Source: Halichoerus grypus
Lineage: Eukaryota > Chordata > Mammalia > Carnivora > Phocidae
Assembly (NCBI RefSeq): GCF_964656455.1
Contig: NC_135712.1
Coordinates: 99,362,294 to 99,426,293 of the forward strand
Length of the DNA: 64,000 bases
Direction of reading: 5' to 3'
Position 1 is the stretch's first letter; each line of letters begins with the position of its first letter. Positions 44,968 to 56,200 of the stretch are shown piece after piece. The position numbers and the translations under genes were made by a program. The notes below the pieces were generated by a model. The model had not been told where the DNA came from. It worked only from the letters and a program-made list of their open reading frames with translations, and ran no database searches.

Positions 44968-46175
44968 AACACATGTATCTTTTCAGATTAGTGTTTTCAT
45001 TTCCTTTGGTTAAATACCCAATAGTGAAATTATTGGATCATATGTATTTCTATTTTTAAATTTTTGAAGAAACTCCATGCTGTTTTCCACAGTGGCTGTA
45101 CCAATTTACATTTCCACCAACAGTGTATGAGGGTTCCTTTTTCTCCACATCTTTACCAACACTAATGTTATTTCATGTCTTTTTTAATTTTAGCCATTCT
45201 GATAGGTATAATGTGATATCTCATTGTGGTTATGATTTGCATTTCCCTGAAGATTAGTGATATTGAGCATCTTTTCATGTGTCTATTGGCCATCTCTATG
45301 TCTTCTTTGGAAAAATGTCTATTCAGGTCCTCTGCCAATTTTTTAATAAGACTGTTTTTTTGGTGTTGAGTTATATAAGTTCTTTATATATTAACATTAA
45401 CCCCTTATCAGATATGTCATTTGCAAATATCTTCTCCTATTCAGTAGGTCTTTTAGTTTTGTTCTTTCCTTCACCAGGCAAAAGCTTTTTACTTTGATGT
45501 TTATTTAATTTGATATTTATTTTAATGTTTATTGAAGCATTTACATTATATATATGTGTGTATATATATACACACATTACATATATTTACAAGCAACTTA
45601 AGTGTCCATCAATAGATGAATGGATAAGGAAGATGTGATCTGTGTTTGTGTGTGTATACACATATGGCATATATGTGTGTGTGTGTATATGTATGTGTAA
45701 ATACACACACATATATATTTATAGCACCATAAAAAAGATGAAATCCTGCCATTTGCAACAACATGGATGGACCTCAATTGAAATTAAGTCAGAGTAAGAA
45801 AGACAAATATGTATGATTTCACTCATATTTGGAATCTAAAAAAAAACAAAACAAAAACAAATGAATAAACAAAGAAAAATCAGAATCAGACCTATAAGTA
45901 TAGAAAACAAACTGACAGTTGCTAGAGGGGACGGTGATGGAGGGATCAGCAAAATGGGTGAAGGGGAGTGAGAGATACAGACTTCCAGTTACAGAATGAA
46001 TAAGTCATGGGAATAATAAGGCACAGTATAAGAATATAGTCAGTGGTATTGTAATAGCATTGTATGGTGACATATGGTAATTACATTGTGGTAAACATAA
46101 CATAACGTATAGAATTGTTGAAATTACTATATTGTACACCTGAAACTAATGAAACATTGCATGTTAACTATATCC
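44968..46175 (+). mobile_element. L1 with inverted 5' segment (twin-priming form)
   Basis: The right part (about 45524-46175) is a plus-strand L1 end: 'tttattgaagcatttaca', 'aacttaagtgtccatcaatag', 'catttgcaacaacatggatgg', 3'UTR and the terminal 'ttgtacacctgaaactaatg'. The left part (44968-45505) is minus-strand ORF2 sequence immediately upstream in L1 order: its left end corresponds to the point where the right part begins. A TA/TG microsatellite has grown inside the right part (45548-45585 and 45640-45720). The frame 45279-45497 is antisense. Confidence 0.75.
45635..45722. repeat. TG/CA/TA-rich microsatellite
   Basis: Mixed GTGT, ACAC and ATAT runs within the L1 end, partly inverted-repeat in form. 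Confidence 0.85.
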
Positions 46176-46229
46176 AATATATATATACACATATGTACAT
46201 ATAATGTAATATATATGTGTATATATAAA

Positions 46230-46567
46230 ATGTCAATCTTCCCATGCCAATACATATTCTTCAAAGAATAATTTTTAAAGATTAAATTATTTCCATTATA
46301 AATTTATACTAATATTAAGTAGATTAATGTTTTGCCTCTTTCTACTGTCAAACCTATAGTGAAAATCCTTGGATGTACATCTATATGAAAAACATGTATC
46401 ATTTTCTTAGAATAAATTCTAGAACTAGAATTATAGGTTCAAAAAGTGAGAATATTATAGGAGTTTTGAATTTGTGAGCATACCTTATAATTTTATTTGT
46501 ATTTTATTTATAATGCAAACAATGTTCCCAGACTGCCTTCTGTCATTTAATTTTTGTTTCTGTGTTC
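46230..46567. other. Unassigned; possible decayed L1
   Basis: 'tctactgtcaaacctatagtg' to 'tcatttaatttttgtttctgtg' has minus-strand L1-like composition but no secure match. Confidence 0.35.
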
Positions 46568-46585
46568 ATTGACCAAAGTATTTTA

Positions 46586-46796
46586 TTTTATTTTATTTTT
46601 TTAAAGATTTTTATTTATTTATTTGACAGAGAGAGAAAGAGACAGCGAGAGAGGGAACACAAGCACGGGGAGTGGGAGAGGGAGAAGCAGGCCTCCCGCA
46701 GAGCAGGGAGCCCAATGCGGGCTCGATCCCAGGACCCTGGAATCATGACCTGAGCTGAAGGCAGCCGCTTAACAACTGAGCCACCCAGGCGCCCCG
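46586..46796 (-). mobile_element. SINEC, young
   Basis: Long TTTTA-rich tail and near-consensus body. The 18-base duplication ATTGACCAAAGTATTTTA is exact at 46568-46585 and 46797-46814. Confidence 0.97.
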
Positions 46797-46859
46797 ATTG
46801 ACCAAAGTATTTTAAAAGTACATAATTAACCTATAAATCACTGACATGGTACATTATAT

Positions 46860-47770
46860 AATGTAAAAGACTTTCCTCAGTATAGGAACATATCTCTAAT
46901 ATTTTTTGTAAAATGTTGGTATAAGGCTTAAGAACTCTGATTTCATTTTATTCCCAAAGCTTTTCTAGTTAAGCACTTATTGAATCTACTTTTTCTAAAC
47001 CAGTCCAAAAGCCAGTTTCATTCTTTTGTATTTAGAAAGGAGATTGATTTTATAGTACAATCCATTAGTCTGTCCATTCATTCCACTATCAATTATATAA
47101 TTTTCTTTGTAATAGATTTATGACCATATCAAGAACTTATGTTAAAATGACTATATTTTTAAAACTATGTATGGTCATTTCCCATAGAAGAATATTGTGA
47201 TCATTTTAAAAACAAAACAAGATATCATATAGATATATAAAGTTTACAGATAAACTTGTGGGAATTGCCAACTTAAAAGGTATTTATTCTTTCTACCTAT
47301 AGTAAGATATCAATTAGTATTCAAGCTTCCTTCAGGGTTCTCACTAGATTTTTGTAATATTCTTCATGTATATATTACAAATATTAAGTGTATTCCATTG
47401 ATTTCTTATATTTAATTATCTTGTATTGAATTATCAGTGAGATCACTTTTCTCAATATATTTTTAATCTTTTTTCCTTTTACATTTTTCTACTATGTAGA
47501 AAAGCACAGTTTTTATATTAATAATAATATATTATATATTTTTACATTAGTCATAATCTTTTCCATTGATTTTTCTTGGATTTCCAACTTAAAAATCACA
47601 TTATCTGAAAATATTCAAAATAATTGCCTCTTCTTTTCCTTTATACTTCTCATATTTTATTTTATCAAATTTCACTTCTAGAATATTAAGTGTGCTAAAC
47701 TCAGGCATCTCTGTCCTGATATTATTGGGAATCTTGTTTGTGGCATTTTTCATTTTACCATAGTTTAATA
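46860..47770 (-). mobile_element. Probable ancient L1 ORF2 relic
   Basis: T-rich minus-strand wording such as 'ctcaggcatctctgtcctgat' (47700) and 'ttccattgatttcttat' fits a strongly decayed L1 ORF2. No frames remain. Boundaries uncertain. Confidence 0.4.
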
Positions 47771-47789
47771 GTAGTAACAGATATATTAG

Positions 47790-47968
47790 TAGCAATTAAT
47801 AATAAGAGCAATTGTCAACTGAAATTTATTAGGTAGAAGATACTATGCCTTGGGTCTACAATTCTGCTATAATTAGTACTTTTTTGTGTATGAGAAAACT
47901 AAATGACAAAAAAATAATTTCTCTGCCCTAAATCACACCATTAATAACTGGAAGAATCCAGATCATGA
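47790..47968 (-). mobile_element. MIR
   Basis: 'actgaaatttattaggtagaagatactatgcc', 'gtatgagaaaactaaatgac', 'ctgccctaaatcacacc' and 'taactggaagaatccag' follow the reverse MIR order. Confidence 0.75.
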
Positions 47969-48575
47969 ATAGAGTCCCTTCCTGTTTTTCATCTCTTATA
48001 CACCTGAGCTTATAATGAATGTCGTAATATTACATTGTATGGGTTATGCTATATAATTTATTAGAAAAGAGAACTCATGCATCTTTCATTCTCCTATCAC
48101 TACCTTCCCATCATTACCCAGAAAGACCTGCTGGAGCCAAAAAATTCAGCGGGATACAGTATGTGTCTCTGTTCTAGTTGGGGAATTCTAATCCCAATTG
48201 TTTTCCCTTTCTGAAGTTTGAGAAAGCAGCTTAGCTAATGAGAAAATGCACAGGCTCTATGATTTTACAAAATCTGGATTTGGAGTGCCAACTATTTGGA
48301 GAAGTTATCTGAGAACTTAAGCTACTCTGCACTCAGTAACCTTGGGGCCTAATGAATTGTTTGTTACAATCCATTATGCTTGGTGAAGAGGGGATGGAAA
48401 GGAGGAGTGTCAAGCCACTAGTCCCAGAGAAGGCTAAACTTCCCCTCTCTTTGGAAGGAGATATTCTAATGACCCAACTGGCTTGCAGGCAAACCAAAAT
48501 GATTACTGTGGGAGAAGTTCTGCTCATGTACTTCCAATGGAATTTGAAACCAGTAAATCTAGTTCTTGATTCATT
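47969..48575. other. Unassigned sequence, no gene seen
   Basis: Frames at 48333-48674 (minus) and 48352-48645 (plus) overlap each other and both run into the SINE at 48591. The part outside the SINE has no protein signature. Confidence 0.45.
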
Positions 48576-48590
48576 AAAATCTAATTTGCA

Positions 48591-48784
48591 TGGGGCGCCT
48601 GGGTGGCTCAGATGGTTAAGCGTCTGCCTTCGGCTCAGGTCATGATCCCAGGGTCCTGGGATCGAGCCCCGCATCGGGCTCCCTGCTTGGCAGGGAACCT
48701 GCTTCTCCCTCTCTCTCTACTGTTCCCTCTCACTCTATCAAATAAATAAATAAAATCTTTAAAAAAAAAATAAATAAATAAAAT
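48591..48784 (+). mobile_element. SINEC, young
   Basis: Near-consensus head GGGCGCCTGGGTGGCTCAGA with a tail of AAAT units. The duplication AAAATCTAATTTGCA is exact at 48576-48590 and 48785-48799. Confidence 0.97.
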
Positions 48785-48954
48785 AAAATCTAATTTGCAA
48801 AGTCAAAATATAATGCATGAAATATGACAGAACCACTGTCTTACTACTGTGGGATACTGTCTTTCATAAAACATGGTATAAGGGATATTATAGCAGAAAT
48901 GATAAAGGCACACACATTAATTTCAGATTACATATGGTCAAATTGTTTGTCTAC

Positions 48955-49285
48955 CCAAAAACTTTTACTTCTCTGTTTCTCTCACTGTAAAGTGGGGAAT
49001 TTGATAGACCCTGACTCATGATTCTCATGAAAATTAAATTAATGGGGCGCCTGGGTGGCTCAGATGGTTAAGCGTCTGCCTTCGGCTCAGGTCCTGATCT
49101 CAGGGTCCTGGGATCGAGTCCCGCATCGGGCTCCCTGCTCCTTGGGAGCCTGCTTCTCCCTCTGCCTCTCTCTCTCATGAATAAATAAATAAAAAATCTA
49201 AAAAAAAAAAAAAAAAGAAAATTAAATTAATGCATGTAAAGTTACAAAGAGTGCTTGACAATAAAATGCCAGCTATTATTATAAT
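48955..49285 (+). mobile_element. MIR, split by a SINE
   Basis: Left part 48960-49044 ('ctctgtttctctcactgtaaagtgggg') and right part 49217-49285 ('attaaattaatgcatgtaaag', 'gagtgcttgacaataaaatgcc', 'agctattatt') make up the second half of a MIR in order. SINE 49045-49216 lies between. Confidence 0.8.
49045..49216 (+). mobile_element. SINEC, young short-body variant
   Basis: Near-consensus head but a shortened body: after CTTGGGAGCCTGCTTCTCCC the usual (CCCCCTGCTTGTG) part is missing and it runs to CTCTCTCATGAATAAATAAA. The exact duplication GAAAATTAAATTAATG lies at 49029-49044 and 49217-49232. Probably a distinct subfamily. Confidence 0.95.
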
Positions 49286-49611
49286 GATATTGAACTATTA
49301 ACTTAAAATAGATATATTACTATGTTAATTATTATACTTCTATAAATAATAATTATATAAATTTTTTCATGTTTGATGAATTATATAAAATATCATTTTA
49401 ATATCTATCAACTGACCATGTTTTTTATCTCATTTTGTCTACTAATAAGATTTTAATAGGTAGTAGATATTCTCTATCAGATCTATGCTGATACCATACA
49501 TAATAATTATTCTCTTGTAATACATTACTTATATATATATATGTTGCTAAATTTGATATTGGATTTAGATTTTTTTCATGTGTATTCATAAGTGAGGTTT
49601 TCCTTTCCATG
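49286..49611. other. Unassigned AT-rich sequence
   Basis: Very AT-rich, with a short TA run at 49531-49542. No gene. Confidence 0.4.
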
Positions 49612-49632
49612 CTACATGTCAAAATGTTTCTT

Positions 49633-49839
49633 TTTTTTTTTTAAGATTCTATTTATTTATTTGACAGAGAGAGAGACAGAGAGAGAGAAAGAGAGAGCAC
49701 AAGCAGGGGAAGCAGCAGAGGGAGAGGGAGAAGCTGCTCTACTGAGCAGGGAGCCTGATGTGGGACTAGATCCCAGGACTCTGGGATCATGACCTGAGCC
49801 GAAGGCAGATGCTTAACCCACTGAGCCACCCAGGTGTCC
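49633..49839 (-). mobile_element. SINEC
   Basis: T-rich tail, (GA)n body and GGTGTCCC head complement. A roughly 21-base duplication beginning CTACATGTCAA lies at 49612-49632 and 49840-49860 with two differences. Confidence 0.95.
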
Positions 49840-49930
49840 CTACATGTCAAGCTGTTTCTTAAGAATAAGCTAGCTTCATAAAATGACATGAAAAAGTTTT
49901 ATGTTCCAAAAGCTTTGGGACAATTTAAAA

Positions 49931-50038
49931 AACTGGGTGTTATACACAAACAATGAATCATGGAACACTACATCAAAAACTAATGATATAACGTATGGTG
50001 ATTAACATAACATAATAAAATTAAATTAAAAAAAAAGA
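49931..50038 (+). mobile_element. Carnivore L1 3' end, about 108 bp
   Basis: Only the last part of the L1 3'UTR is present, from 'ctgggtgttatacacaaac' to the A tail. Extremely 5'-truncated. No clear duplication. Confidence 0.9.
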
Positions 50039-50773
50039 ATCAGATGTTTCCTGAGTACTGGTAACATTTAGTTTTTAAAAAAACCCATATATCTGCCTGA
50101 TAATACTAACGAGGAGCCTATTGCCCATGATTCTAAATTGGAAAATTCTATCTGTGTTATACATCGATTGAATTTCCCCATCAAATTCCTAAAATGCATT
50201 CAAAACACAGTAAATACCTATGTAGAAATAACAATCACACTTGAATGTAAAATGCTTAAAGCATTATTTCTTGGTCACCTATTTGCAGTTACATCTTTCC
50301 TTACATTGAAATTAGTTTTCTGATTCTTTGCTTCTTTCTCCACATTTTTATCAACATATCCTCAAATTTTCAGAGGTCCATTTTTGCAACACTAAACAAA
50401 AACAAAAGTGAAATATGAATATGTTTAAACTGAAGAAACATATTCAGGACAAATATGCAGTTGCAGAGAATTGTTGACACTAAGGAGGAGGCTCTGATGC
50501 CTTTCTCAATTTGAGGAAAAACTCAGACATGCAACCCCATTGTCAGCATTTGACATATTTTTTCAAAACACCTACTTGTGAGCCTGATATTCTATAGTTA
50601 TATTTGAAACATAGCTCAAATTTTCTTATTTTTGTTTGTTTAAAATGTTATATTAGGTTTAGGGAAAATCATCATAAAAATTTTCTGTGTAGCCATTGGT
50701 AAAAACAATTGTATAAAACAGATTCTATAATGTCATTGTACTGAAAAAATCTTATCCGTGGAAAGTGTCTGCA
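50039..50773. other. Unassigned sequence, no gene seen
   Basis: AT-rich, with short frames only. Confidence 0.45.
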
Positions 50774-50787
50774 AGAAATGAGGGTTT

Positions 50788-50988
50788 GGGGCGCCTGGGT
50801 GGCTCAATCGTTAAGCGGCTGCCTTCCGCTCGGGTCATGATCCCAGTGTTCTGGGATCGAGCCCCACATCGGGCTCCCTGCTCGCCGAGAAGCCTGGTTC
50901 TCCCTCTCCCACTCCCCCTGCTTGTGTTCCTGCTCTCGCTATCTCTCTCTCTGTCAAATAAATAAATAAAATCTTAAAAAAAAAAAAA
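50788..50988 (+). mobile_element. SINEC, young
   Basis: Near-consensus. Duplication AGAAATGAGGGTTT (50774-50787) against AGAAATGAGGGATT (50989-51002), one difference. Confidence 0.96.
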
Positions 50989-51002
50989 AGAAATGAGGGA
51001 TT

Positions 51003-51168
51003 GACAGGTGGATGCTGATGGATTAATAGGGAAAATTCCCTGTTGTATATTACAGATTGGGAGACAAGAAGTTTCTTAGGAAATATTTCAATAAGGATCC
51101 AAATGCACAAGTTTGAGCCCTCTGTTTAGATGAGTAAATTCCCCATACTTCTTTGCTACTACCCAAAA

Positions 51169-51213
<45 letters not shown>

Positions 51214-51852
51214 GCACATGATAGTGAAAACAAAAAACATGACACATGCAATGACATGAATTACTAAAAAAACATTATCTTGGGTCAAAAAGAGAATTAA
51301 AATACCTTTTAATTCCATATAAAAAGTTCCTGAACAAAGAAAAATAATCTATAGTGATAAGCAAATTAATTATGGCCTCAAGAATGAAGAGGGAAGCCAA
51401 CAATGAAGTCTCAGAGGAACATTTAAAGAAAATGGAAATGAATATATTTGTTCAAGTTCCTCAAACAATATAAATGAATGCATCTTATAAATTATATCTC
51501 AATAAAAGTCTTTTTGGAAAAAATCACAATCTTATGTCAATAGTACCATTCCTCCTTAATGGAAAATTAAATAATACTTGTATCTAGAAAAATAAGGGAT
51601 GAAGGCAGAAATTCCAAACAGATTTTCTTGGGAGAAATACACTTGAGAACCACCATTGAAAGTGTAAACCCACTGGGACAATCTAAGGAACAATATATTG
51701 TCCAGCTATAAATTTACTTATGTATATAAGTAAGTGTATTTATTTGGTGATAAGTTGTGACTGCTTTATTTAGTATCAAGTGCAGCTATGGCACTAATGT
51801 ACTTTATGAACCACACATTATTTTCTTTTCTACTTCCAGGCCTTTGTCCTGT
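51003..51852. other. Unassigned sequence with a CA tract, no gene seen
   Basis: Possible old L1 3' tail near 51480-51520 ('attatatctcaataaaag'). No coding support. Confidence 0.4.
51170..51212. repeat. (TA)n-(CA)n microsatellite
   Basis: Short TA tract followed by about 16 CA units and a terminal TAT. Confidence 0.93.
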
Positions 51853-51876
51853 AAAGAAAGGCTTTTTACAGGGGCA

Positions 51877-51942
51877 GGGGCACCTGGCTGGCTCAGTCAG
51901 AGGAGCATGCAACTCCTGATCTTGAGAGATTAAAATAAATTA
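51877..51942 (+). mobile_element. SINEC, short older type, internally deleted
   Basis: Head GGGGCACCTGGCTGGCTCAG to 'ctcctgatctt', then directly 'gagattaaaataaatt', which looks like the tail end of the short SINEC type. The central B-box part is missing. The left flank carries AAAGAAAGGCTTTTTACA (51853-51870), which returns at 52677. Confidence 0.7.
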
Positions 51943-51944
51943 GG

Positions 51945-52363
51945 GAAATAAATATGAAATGTTTATGAACACTTTCCTAATCCTAGAAAATAACAAAATT
52001 TGCCAGGGTGTGCTTAAGCAAAAGTAGATAGTCAGTAGTCTTTTAATGAATAAAGATGGTGCATAAACAATAAAAACATCTCTCCAAGAAAAATTTTCAG
52101 GTCCCCATAAATTTACTAGAGTGTTAGAAACCGTTTGTGGAAAAAAATAAACCCACACCTAAACTGGGAGAAGAAAGTATGTAATGAGATGATAGAAATA
52201 AGTCCCACTATTCAGCAATGTCAAGAAATGTAAAGAACAAAAACTCATAGTTATGGGACAAAAATTGTCAGAATGGATTACAAAACTCCAGCTATATGGT
52301 ATTTATAAGAGACACTGCTAAGGTATAAGGATTCAGAAAGGCTGGAAGTAAAGGCCTTTATTA
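51945..52363 (+). mobile_element. Old L1 fragment (includes start of ORF2)
   Basis: The last part (52258-52350, 'gacaaaaattgtcagaatgg', 'gctatatggtatttataagagacac', 'aggattcagaaaggctggaag') matches the N-terminal endonuclease region of L1 ORF2 on the plus strand. The preceding part is less certain but AT-rich and L1-like. No frame. Confidence 0.55.
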
Positions 52364-52376
52364 AGGATACACTTTG

Positions 52377-52543
52377 TGGGGTGCCTTGGTGGCTCAGTTG
52401 GTTGGGCATCTGCCTTCAGCTCAGGGCATGATCTCCAGGACCTGGTTTCAAGCCCCACTGCTCTCCACTCAGCAAGGAGTCTGCTTCTCCCTCTGTGCTC
52501 TCTCTCAAATGGATAAATAAAAATCTTAAAAAAAAAAAAAAAA
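52377..52543 (+). mobile_element. SINEC
   Basis: Head GGGGTGCCTTGGTGGCTCAG, a slightly shortened body and an A tail. Duplication AGGATACACTTTG (52364-52376) against AAGATACACTTTG (52544-52556). Confidence 0.93.
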
Positions 52544-52558
52544 AAGATACACTTTGCA

Positions 52559-52676
52559 GGGGTGCCTGGCTGGCTTAGTAGGTAAAGTGTGTGACTATTC
52601 ATCTCAGGGTTGTAAATTCGAACCCCACATTGGGTACAGAGATGACTAAAAATAAACAAACTTTAAAATTAAAAAA
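52559..52676 (+). mobile_element. SINEC, short older type (tRNA-proximal)
   Basis: Head GGTGCCTGGCTGGCTTAGTA, a good B-box-like 'gtaaattcgaacccc' and a short 'gatgactaaaaataaac' tail. About 118 bp. The right flank AAAGAAAGCCTTTTTACA (52677-52694) matches the sequence left of the truncated SINE at 51877, not its own left flank. Confidence 0.88.
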
Positions 52677-52694
52677 AAAGAAAGCCTTTTTACA

Positions 52695-52959
52695 AATCTT
52701 TCATTGGAAGTAGAATGAAGACTTAAGAAACGTTCATAAAAATGGAGAGAAGGACTTCAATCTAGCAATGCTAGGTTGAAGCTTGTAACTCTTAAAAACT
52801 CTTTGACAAAAAACCTAAGCCCAGTTGCCTGTATTTGTTTTCTTAGTTGTAATACAGTCAGGTACTGTACAGTGATTTTCCATGGAATTTAGAACTTGTT
52901 AAATTAGATAATGGCTTGACAAGATTTATATTTAAACTGGATTGTGTAATTTTTAGAAA
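52695..52959. other. Unassigned sequence, no gene seen
   Basis: No repeat family or frame recognised. Confidence 0.4.
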
Positions 52960-53299
52960 TATTTGACATGTAACATTTCTAAGTTTAAGGTACACAGTGT
53001 ATTATTTAATACATTTATATATTGTACTATGATTGTTGATGTAACAATATTTACCACATTACATAATTATAGTACCTATAGTACATATTATTATCATTCA
53101 TTATACTGTACATTAGATTTCTATGACTTATTTACTAAATAATTATAAATTTGTACTCTTAAACACCATCATTCTTATCTCATCACTCTCATCCCGGTAA
53201 GTCCCATTTTACTGTTTTTTACAATTTTAACTTTTTTAGATTCCACATGTGATATCATACCATATTTCTTTCTCTGATTTATCTTGTACAGCATAATGT

Positions 53300-56200
53300 G
53301 TTCATGACCATCCATGCTGTTGCAATTGGAGGATCTCCTCCTTTCTCATGGCTGAATAATATTCCATTGTGTATATGTATCACATCTTTTTTATCCCTTC
53401 ATCTGTTGATGAGTAGTTATGTTGTTGCCATATCTTCACTATCGTGAATAATGGTGTGATAAACATGGGAGTACATATATCTCTCCAAAATCCTGTGTTC
53501 ATTTCCTCTGGGTATATACCCAAAGTGGAATTGCTGGATTGTGTGATAAATTTTTAATTTTCTGAGACACCTCCATATTGCTTTTCATAGTGTTTGGACT
53601 AATTTACATTCATACCAACAATGTATAAGGGTTCCCTTTACACCACATCCTTGCAAGTACCTGTTGTCTCTTGTCTTCTTGATGACAGTCATTCTAACAG
53701 GTGTGAGTGATCTCACTGTGGTTTTGTTTTGCATTTCCCTGATGATGAATGATGCTGAGCATCTTTTCATGTGTCTATTGCCCATTTTGACATCCTCTTT
53801 GGAGAAATGTCTATTTATTTCTTCTGCCCATTTTGTAATCAGATTTTTTGGTTTTTATTATTGAGTTTACTCAATTCTTAACACACTTTGAATATTAACC
53901 CCTTATCTGATATATGGTTTGCAGAAATTTTCTTCCATTCTCTAGAATGTCTTTTCATTTTTGTTTCTTTTGCTGTGCAGAAGTTTTGAGTTTGATGTAG
54001 TCCCATTTGTTGATTTCTTGCTGGTGTTATTTGTGCTTTTAGCATCATGCCCATAAAATTATTGCCAAGACCAGTATCAGTGAGCTTCTTTCCTACATCT
54101 TCTTCTAGGAGTTAATGGTATCAGGTCTTATGTTTAAGAATTTGATCCATTTTGAGTGAATTTTTATGACTGGTGTGAGATAAGGGTCCAATTTCATGGT
54201 TCTGCATGTCTTTCCTCAGTTTTCCCAGCACCACCTGTTGAAGAGACTATCCTTTCCTCTTTGGAAATTCTTGGCTCCCTTGTTGAATATTAGCTGAGTG
54301 TATATGCCAGGGTTTAATTCTGGCATCTGTATTTTGTTCTGTTAGCCCATGTATTTATTTTTGTTCCAGTACCATACTGTTTTTATTACTATGGCTTTGT
54401 AGTATAGTTTGAAATCTGGAAGTATGATACTTTCAGTTTTGTTCTTTCTTTTCAGGATTGTTTTGGCTATTCAGGATATTTTGGGGTTCCACATAAATTT
54501 TAGGATTATTTCTTCTATTTATGTGAAGAATGTCTTTGGTATTTTGATGAGGATTGCTTTAAATCTATAAGATGGCTTTGGGTAGTACAGCCATTTTAAC
54601 AATATTAGTTCTTCCAATCCATGAGCACAGAATGTCTTTCCATTTGTCTGTGTCTTCTTCAGTTTGTTTCAGCAAGTTTTATAGATTTCATTGTATAGAT
54701 CTTTTACTTCCTTGGTTAAATTTATTCCTAAGTTTTTTATTGTTTTTGATGTTATTCTGAATGAGATGGTTTAATTTCTTTTTCAGATGCTTCATCATTA
54801 GTACAAGGGAATGCAATTGATTTCTTTATGTTGCTTTTGTATCCTGCCATTTTACTGAAATTATTATTTCCAACAGTTTTTTGATTGATTCTTTGAGATT
54901 TTCTATGTATAGGATCATATCATTAGCAAACAACAATTTTACTTCTTCCTTTCCCACTTGGATTCCTTTTATTTCCTGTGGTGCCTAATTGCTCTAGGTA
55001 GATACATCCAATGCTATACTGAATAGGAGTGGTGAGAGTGGGCATCTTAGCCTTGTTCCTTATCTGAGGAGAAACGCTTTCAATTTTTCTCTATTTTATA
55101 TAATGTTTGTTAAATATGTATGGCCTTTATTATGTCAAGGTATGTTCCTTCTATACCCAGTCTGGTAAAGTTTTTATCATGAAAGAATGTTGTATTTTGT
55201 CAAATGCTTTTTCTGCAGCTATTGAGATGATCTTGTGATTTTTATCTTTCATTTCATTGATATGATATATTACCCTTATTGATGTGTGTATGTTGAACAT
55301 CCTTGCATCCCACAAATAAATCCCAGTTGGCCATTATGTATAAGCCCTTTAATGTGTTCTCAAATTCAGTTTGCTAGTATTTTGAGAATTTTTGCATATA
55401 TATTCATCAGGAATATTGGCCTATAATTTTCTTGTGCTATGCTTACCTAGTTTTATATCAAGGAAATGCTGGCTTCATAGAATGAGTTTTAAGTGTTCCC
55501 TCCTCCTTGATATTTTGGAAGAGTTTAGGGAGGATTGGTATTAATTCTCCTCTAAATGTTAAATATAATTCTCCAGTGAAGCCATCTGGTCCTAGAGGTT
55601 TTTCTTGGTGTTGGGAGTTTTTTGATTACTAATTCTATCTTTTTGCTCATTTCTTCAGTCTGTTCAGATTTTCTATTTCTTCCTGATTCAGTCTTGGTAG
55701 GTCATGAGTTTCCAGAAATGTATCCATTTCTTCTAGGTTATATAATTTGTCGGCATATAATTTTTTATAGTAGTCTCTTAAGATTCTATGTATATCTGCA
55801 GTATCAGTTGTAATGCTTCCTCTTTCATTTCTGATCTATTTGACTTCTTTTTTTCTCAGTTTAGCTAAAGATTTGCCAATTTTGCTTAAAGAGCCAGCTT
55901 AGTTTCATTGATCCTTTCAATTGTTTTTCTGGTCTCTATTTCATTTATTTCTGCTCTGATCTTTAATATTTCCTTCCTTCTGCTAACTTTGGGCTTAATA
56001 TATCCTTTTTCTAGTTCCTTGAGGAGTAAAGTTAGGTTGTTTATTTGCAATCTCTATAATTTAATACATGCATTTATTATTGTAAACTTTCCGCCTGGGT
56101 GGCTCAGAAGGGGAAGCATCCAACTCTTGATTTCAGCTTAGGTCATGATCTTGTGGTTGTGAGATCAAGCTCTGTGCTGGACATGGAACCTGCTTAAGGT

